64,000 nt of DNA from Pseudoips prasinana (Eukaryota; Arthropoda; Insecta; Lepidoptera; Nolidae), in contig OX621250.1 of NCBI GenBank assembly GCA_951640165.1, positions 4,154,001-4,218,000 on the forward strand, in the 5' to 3' direction. The translations under genes were made by a program, and so were the position numbers. Below, one piece after another: positions 9,024 through 19,082 of the stretch. Below the pieces are notes generated by a model. It was not told the DNA's origin, made no database searches, and saw nothing but the letters and a program-made list of their open reading frames with translations. Every line of letters begins with the position of its first letter. Within the stretch, counting starts at the first letter, position 1.

Positions 9024-9150
9024 GTGCACACGGCTACACATCAAGCTATACGTTTCCAGTTTATGCTGATCCCGCGTCGTATAGAATTTCCATACAATGA
9101 GAGCTCAGCTTATATTTGAAATGTATAGCTTGATATGTAGTCGTATGTAC
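9024..9150. mobile_element. MITE family E, copy 1
   Basis: Palindromic, 127 bp, ends GTGCACACGGCTACACATCA and a reverse-complementary partner. It is related to the copy at 14514, and its ends resemble family M. Confidence 0.8.
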
Positions 9151-9179
9151 ATAGATTGAAGGTCCAATTAGATGTTAAT

Positions 9180-9475
9180 AAAACTTGAGAGGTGTCAAGG
9201 GCACCCGGATGGAACGATGTTATTTCTTATTATTTATTATGTACAAAAAACCTGTAAACACTCAACAAAAATAATCGTCGCGACACCACACTGTTCAATG
9301 CGAAATAGAAATGAAAATATCTGGCTTGCTTTCTATAAGAGAGAGAGAGAAAGACAGACAGAGAAACATGCGCACGCCGCACAGCTGCAAAAAGTGTCGT
9401 GACAACTTTTCGTAAGACTTTTTTCCGTCTAGCCCCTTTTCACAACGCGCGATAAAGAACTTCGTTCCAAAAATA
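9180..9475 (+). repeat. Repeat H, copy 1
   Basis: About 290 bp nearly identical to 33410-33700, beginning AAACTTGAGAGGTGTCAAGG, with an internal GAGA run and ending at CACAACGCGCGATAA. It lacks inverted repeats and long ORFs; class unknown. Confidence 0.8.
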
Positions 9476-9527
9476 TTTTGCGCATTTTGGCGTATACTAT
9501 ACTGCTCAGGCAATATATTGATTAATA

Positions 9528-9590
9528 TCATCATCATCATCGTTACAGCTGAAATAAGTCCACTGCTGGACAAGCCTCCCTAGAAATCAT
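9528..9590 (-). repeat. RTE-like LINE 3' tail fragment
   Basis: (ATC)n followed by GTCCACTGCTGGACAAG in reverse, i.e. the end of the RTE ORF plus its microsatellite tail. Confidence 0.7.
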
Positions 9591-9790
9591 ATTGCAGCGA
9601 TATGCTATTATCACCACGCTTGGCAGACGGATTTGCGATCGCAGTAAGATGGTCATAGTACTCAGAAGGAAACTGCTGCCCGTCTTCTGGTTGATATTCC
9701 TTCGGGTCGACTTCTACACCCCCCACGAGATGCAATGGGGTGATGACATTCTGATATTCGCCGCCGTCACCACAGATCAACTAATCATTA
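9578..9790 (+). repeat. Repeat G, copy 1
   Basis: Contains CACGCTTGGCAGACGG and GATATTCC, shared with 11298-11450, 43380-43530, 53690-53830 and, inverted, 40800-40935. Class unknown. Confidence 0.65.
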
Positions 9791-9799
9791 CTATTATAG

Positions 9800-10499
9800 T
9801 ACATATATACATATAATAGACAATTGATTAGGAAAAGCAACTATGATTTCGCGTCTTGATATTTCGAAATCTAGAACCGGTAACAACTTCCAGAAGATTT
9901 TATTTGGTCATATTTATTATTCTCATAATTGAATTCAGTATTTAATATTTAGTTTGTCTAGGCACCATTGATTACGCAATATTTCTTTGAGATATGCCTC
10001 GATGAAAGAGAGGAATAACTTGAAAATTTTAAATACGGGAGTGATTGAACGACTTCCTATTGTACTTCGCTACATTCTAATAATATCTGACAATGCTTGA
10101 GGTCTCTACCGTGCGAGAAATTTGGTACAAAGTTGTTTGGTATCAAAATTGGTGGAAACACTTAGACAGCAGTTACCTAAGATAAAATGAATAGCGTAGT
10201 AGAAGTGAAAGCAAACAACTGAGCTTTCATTATGTAAACAGTCTAGATTTTTCGATTTAATTTCACCTAAATGTAATTATTTCATTGTTTTGTTGAAGGT
10301 TAATTGCTTTCAGACCAATGTATTTTACAACAAATCATATGTATTATTAGATAGAATGTTGTATGGTTACAAAAACTAGTGGAACCACTTTGACGGCAGT
10401 AACCTTAGAAAGAGTGAATTGGTGTAATAAATATATTGCCATCTGATCCCAAACTAGGCAAAGCCTGTATTGCAACCAGGCAACTGATAAAAATACTTT
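9800..10499. other. AT-rich spacer with SINE3 3'-end relic
   Basis: 10440-10490 resembles the inverted SINE3 3' end; the remainder shows nothing. Confidence 0.4.
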
Positions 10500-10630
10500 A
10501 TCATATCAGCCAGAAGATGCCCAGTGCTGGACAAAAGCCTTCCCAAAGATCTCAACAACAACCTCCCTAAAGATCTCAACAACAACCGGTCTTGCAGTAC
10601 CCGCATCTAGCGACTCTCTCAGATACCTGA
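10500..10630 (-). pseudogene. RTE-like LINE 3' fragment
   Basis: Reverse of the RTE ORF2 end, with a local tandem duplication of about 25 bp (AAAGATCTCAACAACAACC twice). Confidence 0.65.
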
Positions 10631-11297
10631 AAAGGATACCCTTTTGTTGCCTTTTAGGACACCCACGGGAAGATATGGAGTGGACCTGTTATTCTTTCTT
10701 GGGCGGTAACAACACGGCTTTTTTTTTTAAACGGGACTAGTCCCTCCCTCTTACCCACCACTGCAACTCCTGTAAGCCAGGATCAACAGTGGCACACAAT
10801 GAAATGACACTGAGCGGTGAAGCTCAGGCATGTCCCAGGGAACACACGGCTGTGTTGTTGCCTTCATTTAATTTCGTTATAATTGTCATAGGTCAACATG
10901 CCAGTCAAATGTCGTCAACTGTTAAACAAAGGCCTCCAAGAAATCTATTCAATGGTATTGCAGCACACTCGCATCAGTAAGAGGTAATCTGTAACGGGAT
11001 CTAGGGAGATCTTCTCAATGATCACACACGTATTAAACACCAATCACTTATTTTATTGAGATAAAATAATAAAACTAGATTCACAATGTATTCCTTAGCA
11101 CTCCATTTTTTTTACTATTGACAAAACATTAATCAAACGTAAAATCATTCTTTTTATTTGATTCGAATTCTATTTCTAATTTTAAAATCTATGTCCAGCT
11201 ATTTTAATAAAATAGCCAGAGTTAGCTATCTTGATAAAAGAGGTTTTATTCTATAGGAGGGCAGGTAATATCGTTACAGTATTGTGTATATCATTTG
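10631..11297. other. Spacer, nothing recognised
   Basis: No protein pattern that I trust and no repeat seen elsewhere in the window. Confidence 0.4.
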
Positions 11298-11450
11298 GAG
11301 GGATATACCATAATCGTCACGCTTGGCAGGGGGGTTACCGCTACTGCCCGTACTCTGGTTGATATTTCTTTAGGATGATTTCTACGCCCCCATGGGATGA
11401 GATGAAGTGCTGATAATCTTTTCCGTCAGTCAAACAGGACATCATGGAAA
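11298..11450 (+). repeat. Repeat G, copy 2
   Basis: GGAGGGATATACCATAATCG and GTTGATATTTCTTTAGGATG align with the copy at 9578. Confidence 0.65.
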
Positions 11451-11789
11451 TAGGTAATAATTTTCTACCAGTCTATATTTAAATTACTAAATAAATTACA
11501 CTTGAGTTTAATTATACGCGCGTTTGATCTTAAGATATAAAAGTTTTGGTGGTTAATACATATAAACAGACTAATTCACGTGGCTTTGATGTGAAAAGAA
11601 TCTTATACAACTCACAAATAAACCGAACAGTAAATGGAAAATATGGCTATGATTTGTGTAGTGTGATAAAACTTATCATTTATTTATACTTTGGTAGTAA
11701 TTGGCTATAAAAACTTTTGAAGTCAAAAGTTTTTACGCACGCTTGACTCAGTTGTAACCATGCGTGACAAGGGTGTTAGTATGTGCACA
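11451..11789. other. AT-rich spacer
   Basis: Nothing recognised. Confidence 0.4.
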
Positions 11790-11915
11790 ACCACAGGAGT
11801 ATTCTCTAGGGGCCAAATACTAACGACGGATTATAGCCCAACCCGGAATCTGAACTCAAGACTTTATTATATCCAGTTAAAGACACTTACGTTAGCCTAT
11901 CGGTGAAGTTTATCA
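11790..11915 (-). mobile_element. Possible old tRNA-derived SINE
   Basis: The minus strand holds a degraded box B, GAGTTCAGATTCC, in a tRNA-like context; box A is weak. Confidence 0.35.
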
Positions 11916-11929
11916 ACCACCAAGTACCT

Positions 11930-12205
11930 ATTTAGTTATCCAGAGCATGTACGCAGAAATTTGTATCGTTTTTTAAGTAAATTCACCTCGTTGCGTGTTT
12001 TGATATAAGTTTTTTATACTAATTTATAGTGTTTTAAAATGTAATTGTACAAGAACTTACAATAAAATTACCCATATTGATCAAGGGATTGATATCTCTC
12101 ACCTTGCTCAGTAGTCGGAGTAAGAAGATTCGTACCTGTAAACAAAAAAATCTGTTGTAAAATAGATTTCATGAGAAAAATCAAGCAAGCAATAGCATTA
12201 AGATA
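11930..12205. other. AT-rich spacer
   Basis: Nothing recognised. Confidence 0.4.
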
Positions 12206-12212
12206 ACCTGCG

Positions 12213-12435
12213 TCGAGAACCTTTCTGCCCCAACGGCCGTCGGTTCTACGAGCTTTGTGCCCCGCCCACTGCCACTTCAGTTTTGCAATTCTTCGGGCTA
12301 TGTTGGTGCCTTTGGTTCGCCTGCGGATTTCGACATTTCTATTCGATCCCGCGGGGAAACTCCGAGCATAGCCTTCTCCATTGCTCTTTGGGTGACCTTG
12401 AGCCTTCTAATAAGGCCCATAGCGAGCGACCACGT
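12213..12435 (-). pseudogene. RTE-like LINE ORF2 fragment (internal part)
   Basis: In reverse this is the segment from RDRIRN to RRPLGQKG, upstream of the region kept in most copies, with several stops. It lacks the 3' tail. Confidence 0.7.
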
Positions 12436-12655
12436 CAAAATAAAGCGTGTTAAATCAGGCTATCCTCTCCCATTCTCGACAAGCGTTGTGACTTCATGAA
12501 ACGATCCTATTTTCACATTTTCTTTTTTTTTGGCAAGCTATGCTTAGTTTACCCTGATTTCTTCTTTTCCTCTACTTTCATAATATGTTTGATAAAATTC
12601 TTATGGCGTACAAAGTATCCCAACAAATTTCCTCTTCTACTCCCTACAGACTTTT
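12436..12655. other. Spacer, nothing recognised
   Basis: AT-rich; runs into the TA microsatellite. Confidence 0.4.
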
Positions 12656-12656
12656 A

Positions 12657-12657
<1 letters not shown>

Positions 12658-12699
<42 letters not shown>
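12658..12699 (+). repeat. (TA)n microsatellite
   Basis: About 20 uninterrupted TA dinucleotides. The Ile/Tyr-rich ORFs across it are artefacts. Confidence 0.95.
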
Positions 12700-12701
<2 letters not shown>

Positions 12702-13065
12702 AGGACGGTTCTTCTTCCTTGTAAAGGTTCTGTGATAAATGACAAAACATGGATCCCTCAATATAGATTCGTCATTTCTGTCTGTTCGTCCGTATGAATG
12801 TTGAAGTTTGCTAAGTAGATGTATTCTGTGAACCGCATTATGATTTTCACACGAAAATAAAAAAAAAAATTGGGGGTTCCCCATACTTAGTACTGATTTT
12901 CAAAATTATTTTTTCATCAAACCCATACATGTGGGTGGTTCGAAATGATATTGAGGTTTCTAATATATTTTTTTTCTAAACTGAATATTTAGCCCGAGAG
13001 ACACTTCCACAGTAGTAAAATGTGTCCCCCCGAACTTCTAAAATAAGAATGATAAAACAAAAAAA
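12700..13065 (+). mobile_element. Repeat K, copy 1
   Basis: Starts with a relic of TTTAGGGTTCCGTAGCC and ends near GTGTCCCCCCGAACTTC. It is the reverse complement of 52463-52936 along its whole length, including AACCGCATTA and GATATTGAGGTTTCTAATAT. Non-coding. Confidence 0.7.
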
Positions 13066-13185
13066 AAGTGATGTACATAACCATGCAAACTTCCACCGAA
13101 AATTGCTTTGAACGAGATTTAGTACGTAGTTTTTTTGTAATACGTCATAAATTGTATGTTACGTGCTGCTATACTAGCTTCCTCG

Positions 13186-13383
13186 GAGAGCACGTAAAGC
13201 CGTCGGTCCTTTACCTGACCTCTTTCCGGTCGTATCGCTAGTTGTCCCATCGGATCATGACAGTGATGGATTAGAGTGCCTCTGTGTTTGCGTACACACT
13301 TGTGCACTATAACATGTCCTGCGCAATTGGCTAGTCTGCATTGGAACTGGCCGCCGTGGCCGAAATTCGGCCGGGAGGACATA
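13186..13383 (+). repeat. Possible LINE 3' fragment
   Basis: Moderately GC-rich; contains AGAGCACGTAAAGCCGTCGG and CTGGCCGCCGTGGCCGAAAT, phrases of the type seen in lepidopteran dispersed repeats. Weak. Confidence 0.3.
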
Positions 13384-13565
13384 ATTATTAATATTACTTG
13401 CTGCTACGGAACCCTCCATGGGCCACCGTGTCTTGGCCGCTTTTTTTCTGTCTGCTCACACATACATGCAAAAACTACTGTGTTTAGTTTGTCTCTATAT
13501 TATTCTTATCCACGTTTAATAAATGACTAAACAATTAATGCATATGCTCCTTCACTTATTTACTA

Positions 13566-13878
13566 CTAGAGCCGTGTAAAACTTATACCCGCGTTAAACT
13601 TTTTAAACTACCACAGCTCCTCCCACGTAAGTTATAGCGTGATAATATGTAGCCTATATGTTGACCCAACTTCTTAGTAATGTTCATGCAAAATTTGAAG
13701 TAAATCCATGCAGTACTTTTTGAGTTTAGCCCGGACATACATACAGATACAACAGACAAAAATTCTAAAAACTATATTTTTGGCTTCGATATCGATTGTA
13801 GATCACGCCCCAGGAATGCTTTAAAAAAATATTCAATGTACAGTTTTGACTTCCATACGATTTTATTATATGTATAGA
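13566..13878 (-). mobile_element. Helitron family T, copy 1
   Basis: In reverse it starts A|TCTATACATATAATAAAAT and ends CTAG|T. Copies at 17601-17910 and 50904-51215 share the body. The 3' hairpin is decayed here. Non-autonomous: no Rep or helicase. Confidence 0.85.
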
Positions 13879-14094
13879 TTTCTTGATTAATTAGTTTGTC
13901 TCTATTAAGACAGGCCGACGTGCCCGGGTTAGAGGACGTTGCTATTAAATATGTAGCTGAACTAAACAAACAAGAAATGGCCCGTTATCAGACTTCTAAA
14001 AGAATATGTAAGTATAATCATATTTTGAAGAACCTTAAACACTATTAAAGTTCTGGAACTCCAAAACTTAAATACAGAAGAATTTTGAAAAAGT
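13879..14094. other. AT-rich spacer
   Basis: Nothing recognised. Confidence 0.4.
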
Positions 14095-14220
14095 TCCAGG
14101 CAATTGGTTGGCGTGGTTGGTAAATATTTGCCAGATCTTTGTGTGCATGAACATGCCTGTTTGTCCTGAGTCTGGGTGTAATTATCTATATAAGTATGTA
14201 TGTACAAAAGAAAACTACTA

Positions 14221-14473
14221 TAGGCTGATTTCAGAGTGACGCGCGCGGCACGCGCCGGCGGCCAGCGCGTCTCAACAGCGGCGCGTGCGAGACGCGTCAC
14301 TCTGAAACGCTAGCTGCCAGTAGAGGAGCTCGGGCAGCGCTGGCCGACGGCGCGCGTGTCACACGCGGCGCGTGTGAACTGCGTGACTATGAAACGCAAC
14401 TACTATCTAGTGTAATTGTAAGCGCGCGCGTTTGGCCGGCGCCGCTCGCGCGCGCTACCTTGAAATCAGCCTA
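14221..14473. mobile_element. CpG-rich MITE in SINE3
   Basis: 253 bp with ends TAGGCTGATTTCA and TGAAATCAGCCTA (13-bp perfect terminal inverted repeats), followed inward by CG-dense sequence. A nested inverted pair AGAGTGACGCG / CGCGTCACTCT lies in its left third. No ORF. Superfamily unknown. Confidence 0.85.
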
Positions 14474-14513
14474 ACAGTAACAGTTATCTGATTTAGTAGT
14501 ACAGTACACACGG

Positions 14514-14626
14514 CTACATATCAAGCTATACATTTCAAATATAAGCTGACCTCTCTATTATTGGAAATCCTATACAACGCGCAGCGTATACTGGAAGTGC
14601 ATAGCTTGATATGTAGCCGTGTGTAC
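14514..14626. mobile_element. MITE family E, copy 2, in SINE3
   Basis: 113 bp, ends GTACACACGGCTACATATCA and its reverse complement. SINE3 resumes with TACAAGCTCTGC just after it, supporting a TA target duplication. Confidence 0.88.
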
Positions 14627-14655
14627 AAGCTCTGCTTAGTTTCTCATTATTATTA

Positions 14656-15043
14656 TAATTTAAATCGCAATTTAATATGTCGTAAATTTTGTATTTAGAA
14701 AAAACTTTGTCTTACATTTGCTATCAAATTTATATTTTCCCCGTAAATAATGTTTATGATAAATTTCTAACTTTAATGATTCTATCTAAATAAAAAAGGA
14801 AAATATAATATGATGGTTTTCTATGCATTATATTTTGACCCGTACGTTTAAACCTATATGGGTGATATTTGCGTGAAACGATTTACGGGACATTTTACCC
14901 AGGTTACTAGTGAATAAAATTAGTTATCGCTCTTATCTTTCTATATTCATAAGATTACATTACGTCTTAAGTCACCACGACGTGAAATAATGCTAAAATG
15001 CATAAAGTAAATCTTATAACCACATGCTCACACCGGCCCGTAA
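14656..15043. other. AT-rich spacer
   Basis: Nothing recognised. Confidence 0.4.
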
Positions 15044-15262
15044 GTGATTGGCAAGGTTAAGCAACTAGACTCACGGTCAAACCATAGATAGGTGACCGCC
15101 AAATTGGCTTAATTTCTGAGCATCTCCGTGCTTCGTAGGGCACGTTAAACTGTCGGTCCCGGTGGCAACAGTCGTTAAGCCATGTCAGAGGCCTACTGGG
15201 CGGCTTGAACAACTCTAATACTAGGGTAAGCACTGCCTATACGATAAGTAAGTAAAGTAAAT
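15044..15262 (+). repeat. Repeat D with (TAAG)n tail
   Basis: Contains GAGCATCTCCGTGCTTCGTA and GCCATGTCAGAGGCC, and ends CTATACGATAAGTAAGTAAA. The microsatellite tail suggests retroposition by an RTE-like enzyme. Other copies: 27535 (plus), 34735, 42440, 46786 and 57361 (all minus). No tRNA boxes seen. Confidence 0.75.
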
Positions 15263-15645
15263 ACGCTACTGGTAGATCAACCTGTCATTTACATACTAAG
15301 ATAGGGTACATTCCGTACAAAAAGAATCAACAAATTCTCTGAAAATAAACGCTCAAATATCCAAACAAACATAAAAGATTTTTCATGCTTCAAAAGCCTT
15401 CGGGTGTTTTTACTCAAAGCTATGTATTACTCAACCTCAAAGGTTGTTCTCATTTCCTTTTACTCCGCAAAGTCAATATTGATTTCATTTGAAGTGGTTA
15501 TCCATTTATCGGTATTTTATTAGCACGCAATAAAAAATAATAAATATGATGAGTTGGATTTCAGATATCGGTTAGGAATAAACAGAGAGAATGTAGGAAT
15601 ATTTCTGTTATAGTGCCTCTGGAGTTAGAGTTTGTTTACTGGCCT
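15263..15645. other. AT-rich spacer
   Basis: Nothing recognised. Confidence 0.4.
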
Positions 15646-15647
15646 TT

Positions 15648-15829
15648 TGGACAAGTGGCTAGTGACTCTGACGGCTAAGCCAGAGGTCGTGGGTTCGATC
15701 CCCACCCAGGACAAGTATTTGCGTGATGAGCTTGATTATTTGTTTTGTGTCACAGTGTAATGTGTCTTTAATATGTATATATTTATATAAACTTATTGAA
15801 TTAATATGTAGTAAATTAATAGCAAAAAT
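15648..15829 (+). mobile_element. SINE4 head and body
   Basis: Box B GTGGGTTCGATCCCCACCC, then GTATTTGCGTGATGAGCTTG. The 3' end of the same SINE continues at 16076-16145, so repeat J has been inserted inside it. Confidence 0.75.
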
Positions 15830-16075
15830 TTTAAAAAAATGATAATTAAACCTACACATGATCCTTGACAATAACTTAATTTAAGTTAGTTAAATATCGT
15901 TACTGTTATAAAATAAATCTTATTGGACATTATTTCCTACAATCCATGTACCTAAATATGTATATGTACCTAGAAATAATTATAAATTAATTATATATTA
16001 CTACGAACTATTCTGAATGTTTACAAGCGCTTTTTTAAAGTCTACGTGAATAAAAACCTTTTATATTTTATTTAT
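15830..16075 (+). repeat. Repeat J, copy 1
   Basis: AT-rich, about 245 bp, ending TTACAAGCGCTTTTTTAAAG TCTACGT. Copies at 34475-34690 and 50275-50535 run in the same orientation. It splits a SINE4 here, so it is mobile; class unknown. Confidence 0.75.
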
Positions 16076-16145
16076 TTTATATAAGTTGTTTGTTTACAGT
16101 AGTACAGGCTCTTCCTAGTTTGTGATCAGATGGCAGTGTGTTAGT
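16076..16145 (+). mobile_element. SINE4 3' end
   Basis: ACAGGCTCTTCCTAGTTTGTGATCAGATGG (shown here split: ACAGGCTCTTCC, GATCAGATGGCAGTG) completes the SINE4 begun at 15648. Confidence 0.65.
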
Positions 16146-17351
16146 TGTCCCAAAATTTAAAAAATTATACAAAAACAATTGCTTAGAGAGACAGAGATAT
16201 TCAGAGTATACTTTCACCATCATCATCATATAAAAAAGTGGCCGTAAGACGCCCACTACAGACCAGCATATGACCGCGATTAACAAGTACAAGTGCTGTG
16301 AGATTAATATGTGCATGGAATTTTTTATAGCTATTTTCACTTACAGTTCCAGTAACCACGTCATATATAAGCCATATAAGACCACAGCTTTAATGTCGGA
16401 CCAAACTTCTCAAGGTTGCGAAGTTTAGCAAATAGTGTACGGTAAGGCTTAGACATATGGGATTATTGTAACGGTTTAGCCTAACATTGTAAACCTTAGG
16501 ATAAGTTGCAAAGGAGAAGGGAATGACTTCATACATACCTGGGCCCAGGTGTTAACTGAATCAAACTAGCCTTATTTGTGAGATGATATAATAACAAGGA
16601 CCTCACTGAAATTTTGGTTAAATTTAGCTATCCAGGAAAGTTATATGAAGTATAGTAAAAGTGAGGTTAAATTATAACATTGTAGTTTTTTACAAAATAT
16701 TTTTGATTGGCTTCGGTTGTGTTATGGTTTTATGCATAGAGAGTGTGACATGTCGAAGATCTGGCACGTTTGGATCCCCCGCGCCCCGAGCAGTCACTAC
16801 AGACGAAGAAAACCACAAATAATACATGGAAAATACGTGCGCACTTAAAACGAAAGACAACGAACGAGTGACAGTCAAAGAGCATGTAAAGGCTGTCAGG
16901 CAGAGAAGTGTTGCCCGAAGAAAAATTAAAGGAATACGATCCGCTATGAATTGATCCACGAAAAACACTTGTCACTCGATTTTCAAACATATTCTGAGAT
17001 TATACCGATTTATTCTCAATCGATTGCGAGCAATTCATCTTTATTTTATCGATTATTTTTTTTCATTATTTAATTTAAGTTTACTCGCTTCCTAGATAGA
17101 AACATGATACCATATTTTGTGATTTCATGTAGAAAAATATAACTATTTTTTTTATCCAAATTTCAACTATTTAACTGCTGGGCTCAGAAGTTTCCTTCTC
17201 CTTTAACATATACTTAATAAATTCTAGCTTCGCCCCGCGGTCTTACATATTTTGATGAAACTTTTTTAATCCAAGCAAAATCGGGTTCGGTACTTTTTTC
17301 TTCAAAGAGTAACAATCATCCATATATCTATAATCACTAACTTTTTGCATT
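16146..17351. other. Spacer with RTE-tail relic
   Basis: 16217-16265 resembles the inverted RTE tail (CATCATCATC ... GACGCCCACTACAGACC). 16690-16990 has open frames on the minus strand, one with a Phe/Val-rich stretch, but no domain that I recognise. Confidence 0.35.
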
Positions 17352-17580
17352 TATAATCACATCACATCATGTGATATCGTCCGCTGCTGAACATAGGCCT
17401 ACCAAGTATTTATAACGTTTTGCCGTAGTCACCGCACTTGGTATGCGAGATGATGTCCGCAGTTAGGTGGTAACTAGTACACAGGTAGCTTTGCTGCCCG
17501 ACTACCTGGCGTACCCCTTAGTCACCTTATACTAGACCCACGGAATGGTATGTGGTGGTTTTGTTCTTTTTGGGCCGGAA
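17352..17580 (-). repeat. LINE 3' fragment of a second RTE-like family
   Basis: Contains GTCCGCTGCTGAACATAGGC, the counterpart of GTCCACTGCTGGACAAAGGC in the main RTE family, followed in reverse by a non-open coding relic. Inferred by analogy. Confidence 0.4.
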
Positions 17581-17600
17581 ACCTCATGGCAACGACAGCA

Positions 17601-17910
17601 TCTATACATATAATAAAATCGTAGGAAAGTCAAAACTGTACATTGATTTTTTTTAATAGGATACTTGGTGCGTGATCTACAATCGATATCGAAGCCATAA
17701 ATATAGTTTATAGAATTTTTGTCTGTTTGTCTGTATGTATGTCCGGGCTAAACTCAAAAGTACTGCACGGATTTACTTCAAATTTTGCATGAATATTACT
17801 AAGAGGTCGGGTCAACATATAGGCTACATATTATCACGCTATCACCTTCGGGGGAGGAGCTGTAAAAATTTATAAAGTTTAACGCGGGTGAAACCGTGGG
17901 GCACAGCTAG
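17601..17910 (+). mobile_element. Helitron family T, copy 2 (complete ends)
   Basis: Starts TCTATACATATAATAAAATC after an A and ends GTGAAACCGTGGGGCACAGCTAG followed by T (hairpin CGCGGGTGAAACCGTGGGG before the CTAG end). The A|TC...CTAG|T layout is the Helitron hallmark. Non-autonomous. Confidence 0.9.
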
Positions 17911-18189
17911 TTTATAATATTTTTAGGAATTAAAAGGATTTAACCATTAAAAGTGGTTTATTCACACTTTAGAATAAATAATTTAGAAATCAAGAACAAT
18001 TTTCTTATGACAAATCACTTATAACGACACAGTAACCACTGCAATAAACTTGAAATCAATCGTTACGTATTCCGGCAGAGCTTCCGCAGGCATCGATGTC
18101 TGGTCCCAAAAGAGACCGAGGCACCGTTGACTTGCCAAAGTCCCACGTCACACCTCAGCGATCTTGAAAATCCTTACAATATTATAAAA
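17911..18189. other. Spacer, nothing recognised
   Basis: No ORF or repeat of note. Confidence 0.4.
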
Positions 18190-18720
18190 AAATTGTATTG
18201 TGTATTTGCATACTCAATACGGGTGGAGTGGGGTTAGTTGGTTTATTTGTGGATTGTATGTTTCTAAAGTCCTCCATGGCACAGGAATGTATTCTCTAAT
18301 ATGGGTGTGCCTTTTATACAAAAACAGCCTAGTGCGAGTCGGAAACGAAGGGTTCTGTATCATATATATATATATATATTGTGGTCATTGACAAATAGAT
18401 GAAAAAGACATCCTTTGTGGATGTAACAATAACGTATGATGAATACAACTCTAACGCAGAAAAAGAAAAAAATGAAAATGCTTACTTAATTATAAATATG
18501 CTTAATTATAAAAAAAATATATTGTGTATTTTCATACTCAGTACGGGTGGAGTGGGGTTAGTTGGGTTATTTGTGGATTGTATGTTTCTAAAGTCCTCCA
18601 TGGCACAGCAAAGTATTATCTAGTGTGGGCGTTGTCTTTTATACGAAAACAGCCTAGTGCGAGACAGAATCGAAAACGAAGGGCTCCGTACCATCGTATA
18701 AGATTGTCAGCTATCCAATA
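18190..18720 (+). repeat. Direct duplication of about 170 bp, period about 320 bp
   Basis: The stretch beginning TACGGGTGGAGTGGGGTTAG occurs at 18227 and again at 18542, both followed by AAACAGCCTAGTGCGAG and a relic of GAAGGGTTCCGTACC (repeat K end). Between them lies CATTGACAAATAGATGAAAA, also seen at 26740. Confidence 0.75.
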
Positions 18721-18884
18721 AAAATCATCGAAACGATAATGTTTCATACATCCCCTCTTTATTATATTTCTTATTGCTATAGCGGGAATAGAAATACTCT
18801 TTCTCTATTACGTTTCATGGCATATATGTAGGTCGCTCAAAGGCTGACGGACAGACGGATAGACACCGAAGGCTAAAAAATAAG

Positions 18885-19082
18885 ATGACGACTGGACTGC
18901 TTTGCCAGAGGTCGTGGGTTCGATCCCCACCCAGGGCAAATCTTTGTGTGATAAGCGCGATTGTTTTTTCTTTGTGTGGGTGTTATATTTATAAATGTAA
19001 GTATTAGTATATTTATCAGTTTTCTGATTGCTATTGCACAGGCTCTGTCTACTTCGGGTTCAGATGGCAGTGTGTTTATTAT
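18885..19082 (+). mobile_element. SINE4 copy
   Basis: Box B GTGGGTTCGATCCCCACCC, body TTTGTGTGATAAGCGCGATT, 3' end CAGATGGCAGTGTG. Box A region eroded. Confidence 0.8.

Larger units (their letters stand above)
14095..14655 (+). mobile_element. SINE3 copy split by two MITEs
   Basis: SINE3 parts lie at 14095-14220, 14474-14513 and 14627-14655. The head has lost its box B region (GTAAATATTTGCC joins AGATCTTTGTG). The body phrase GAGTCTGGGTGTAATTATCT matches other copies. Two different MITEs inserted into it. Confidence 0.85.

Noticed and set aside
12654..12884. Ile/Tyr-rich protein
   Set aside because: Translation of a (TA)n run.
18190..18720. LTR retrotransposon
   Set aside because: The direct repeats are too close together, with no coding region, primer-binding site or TG...CA ends seen.
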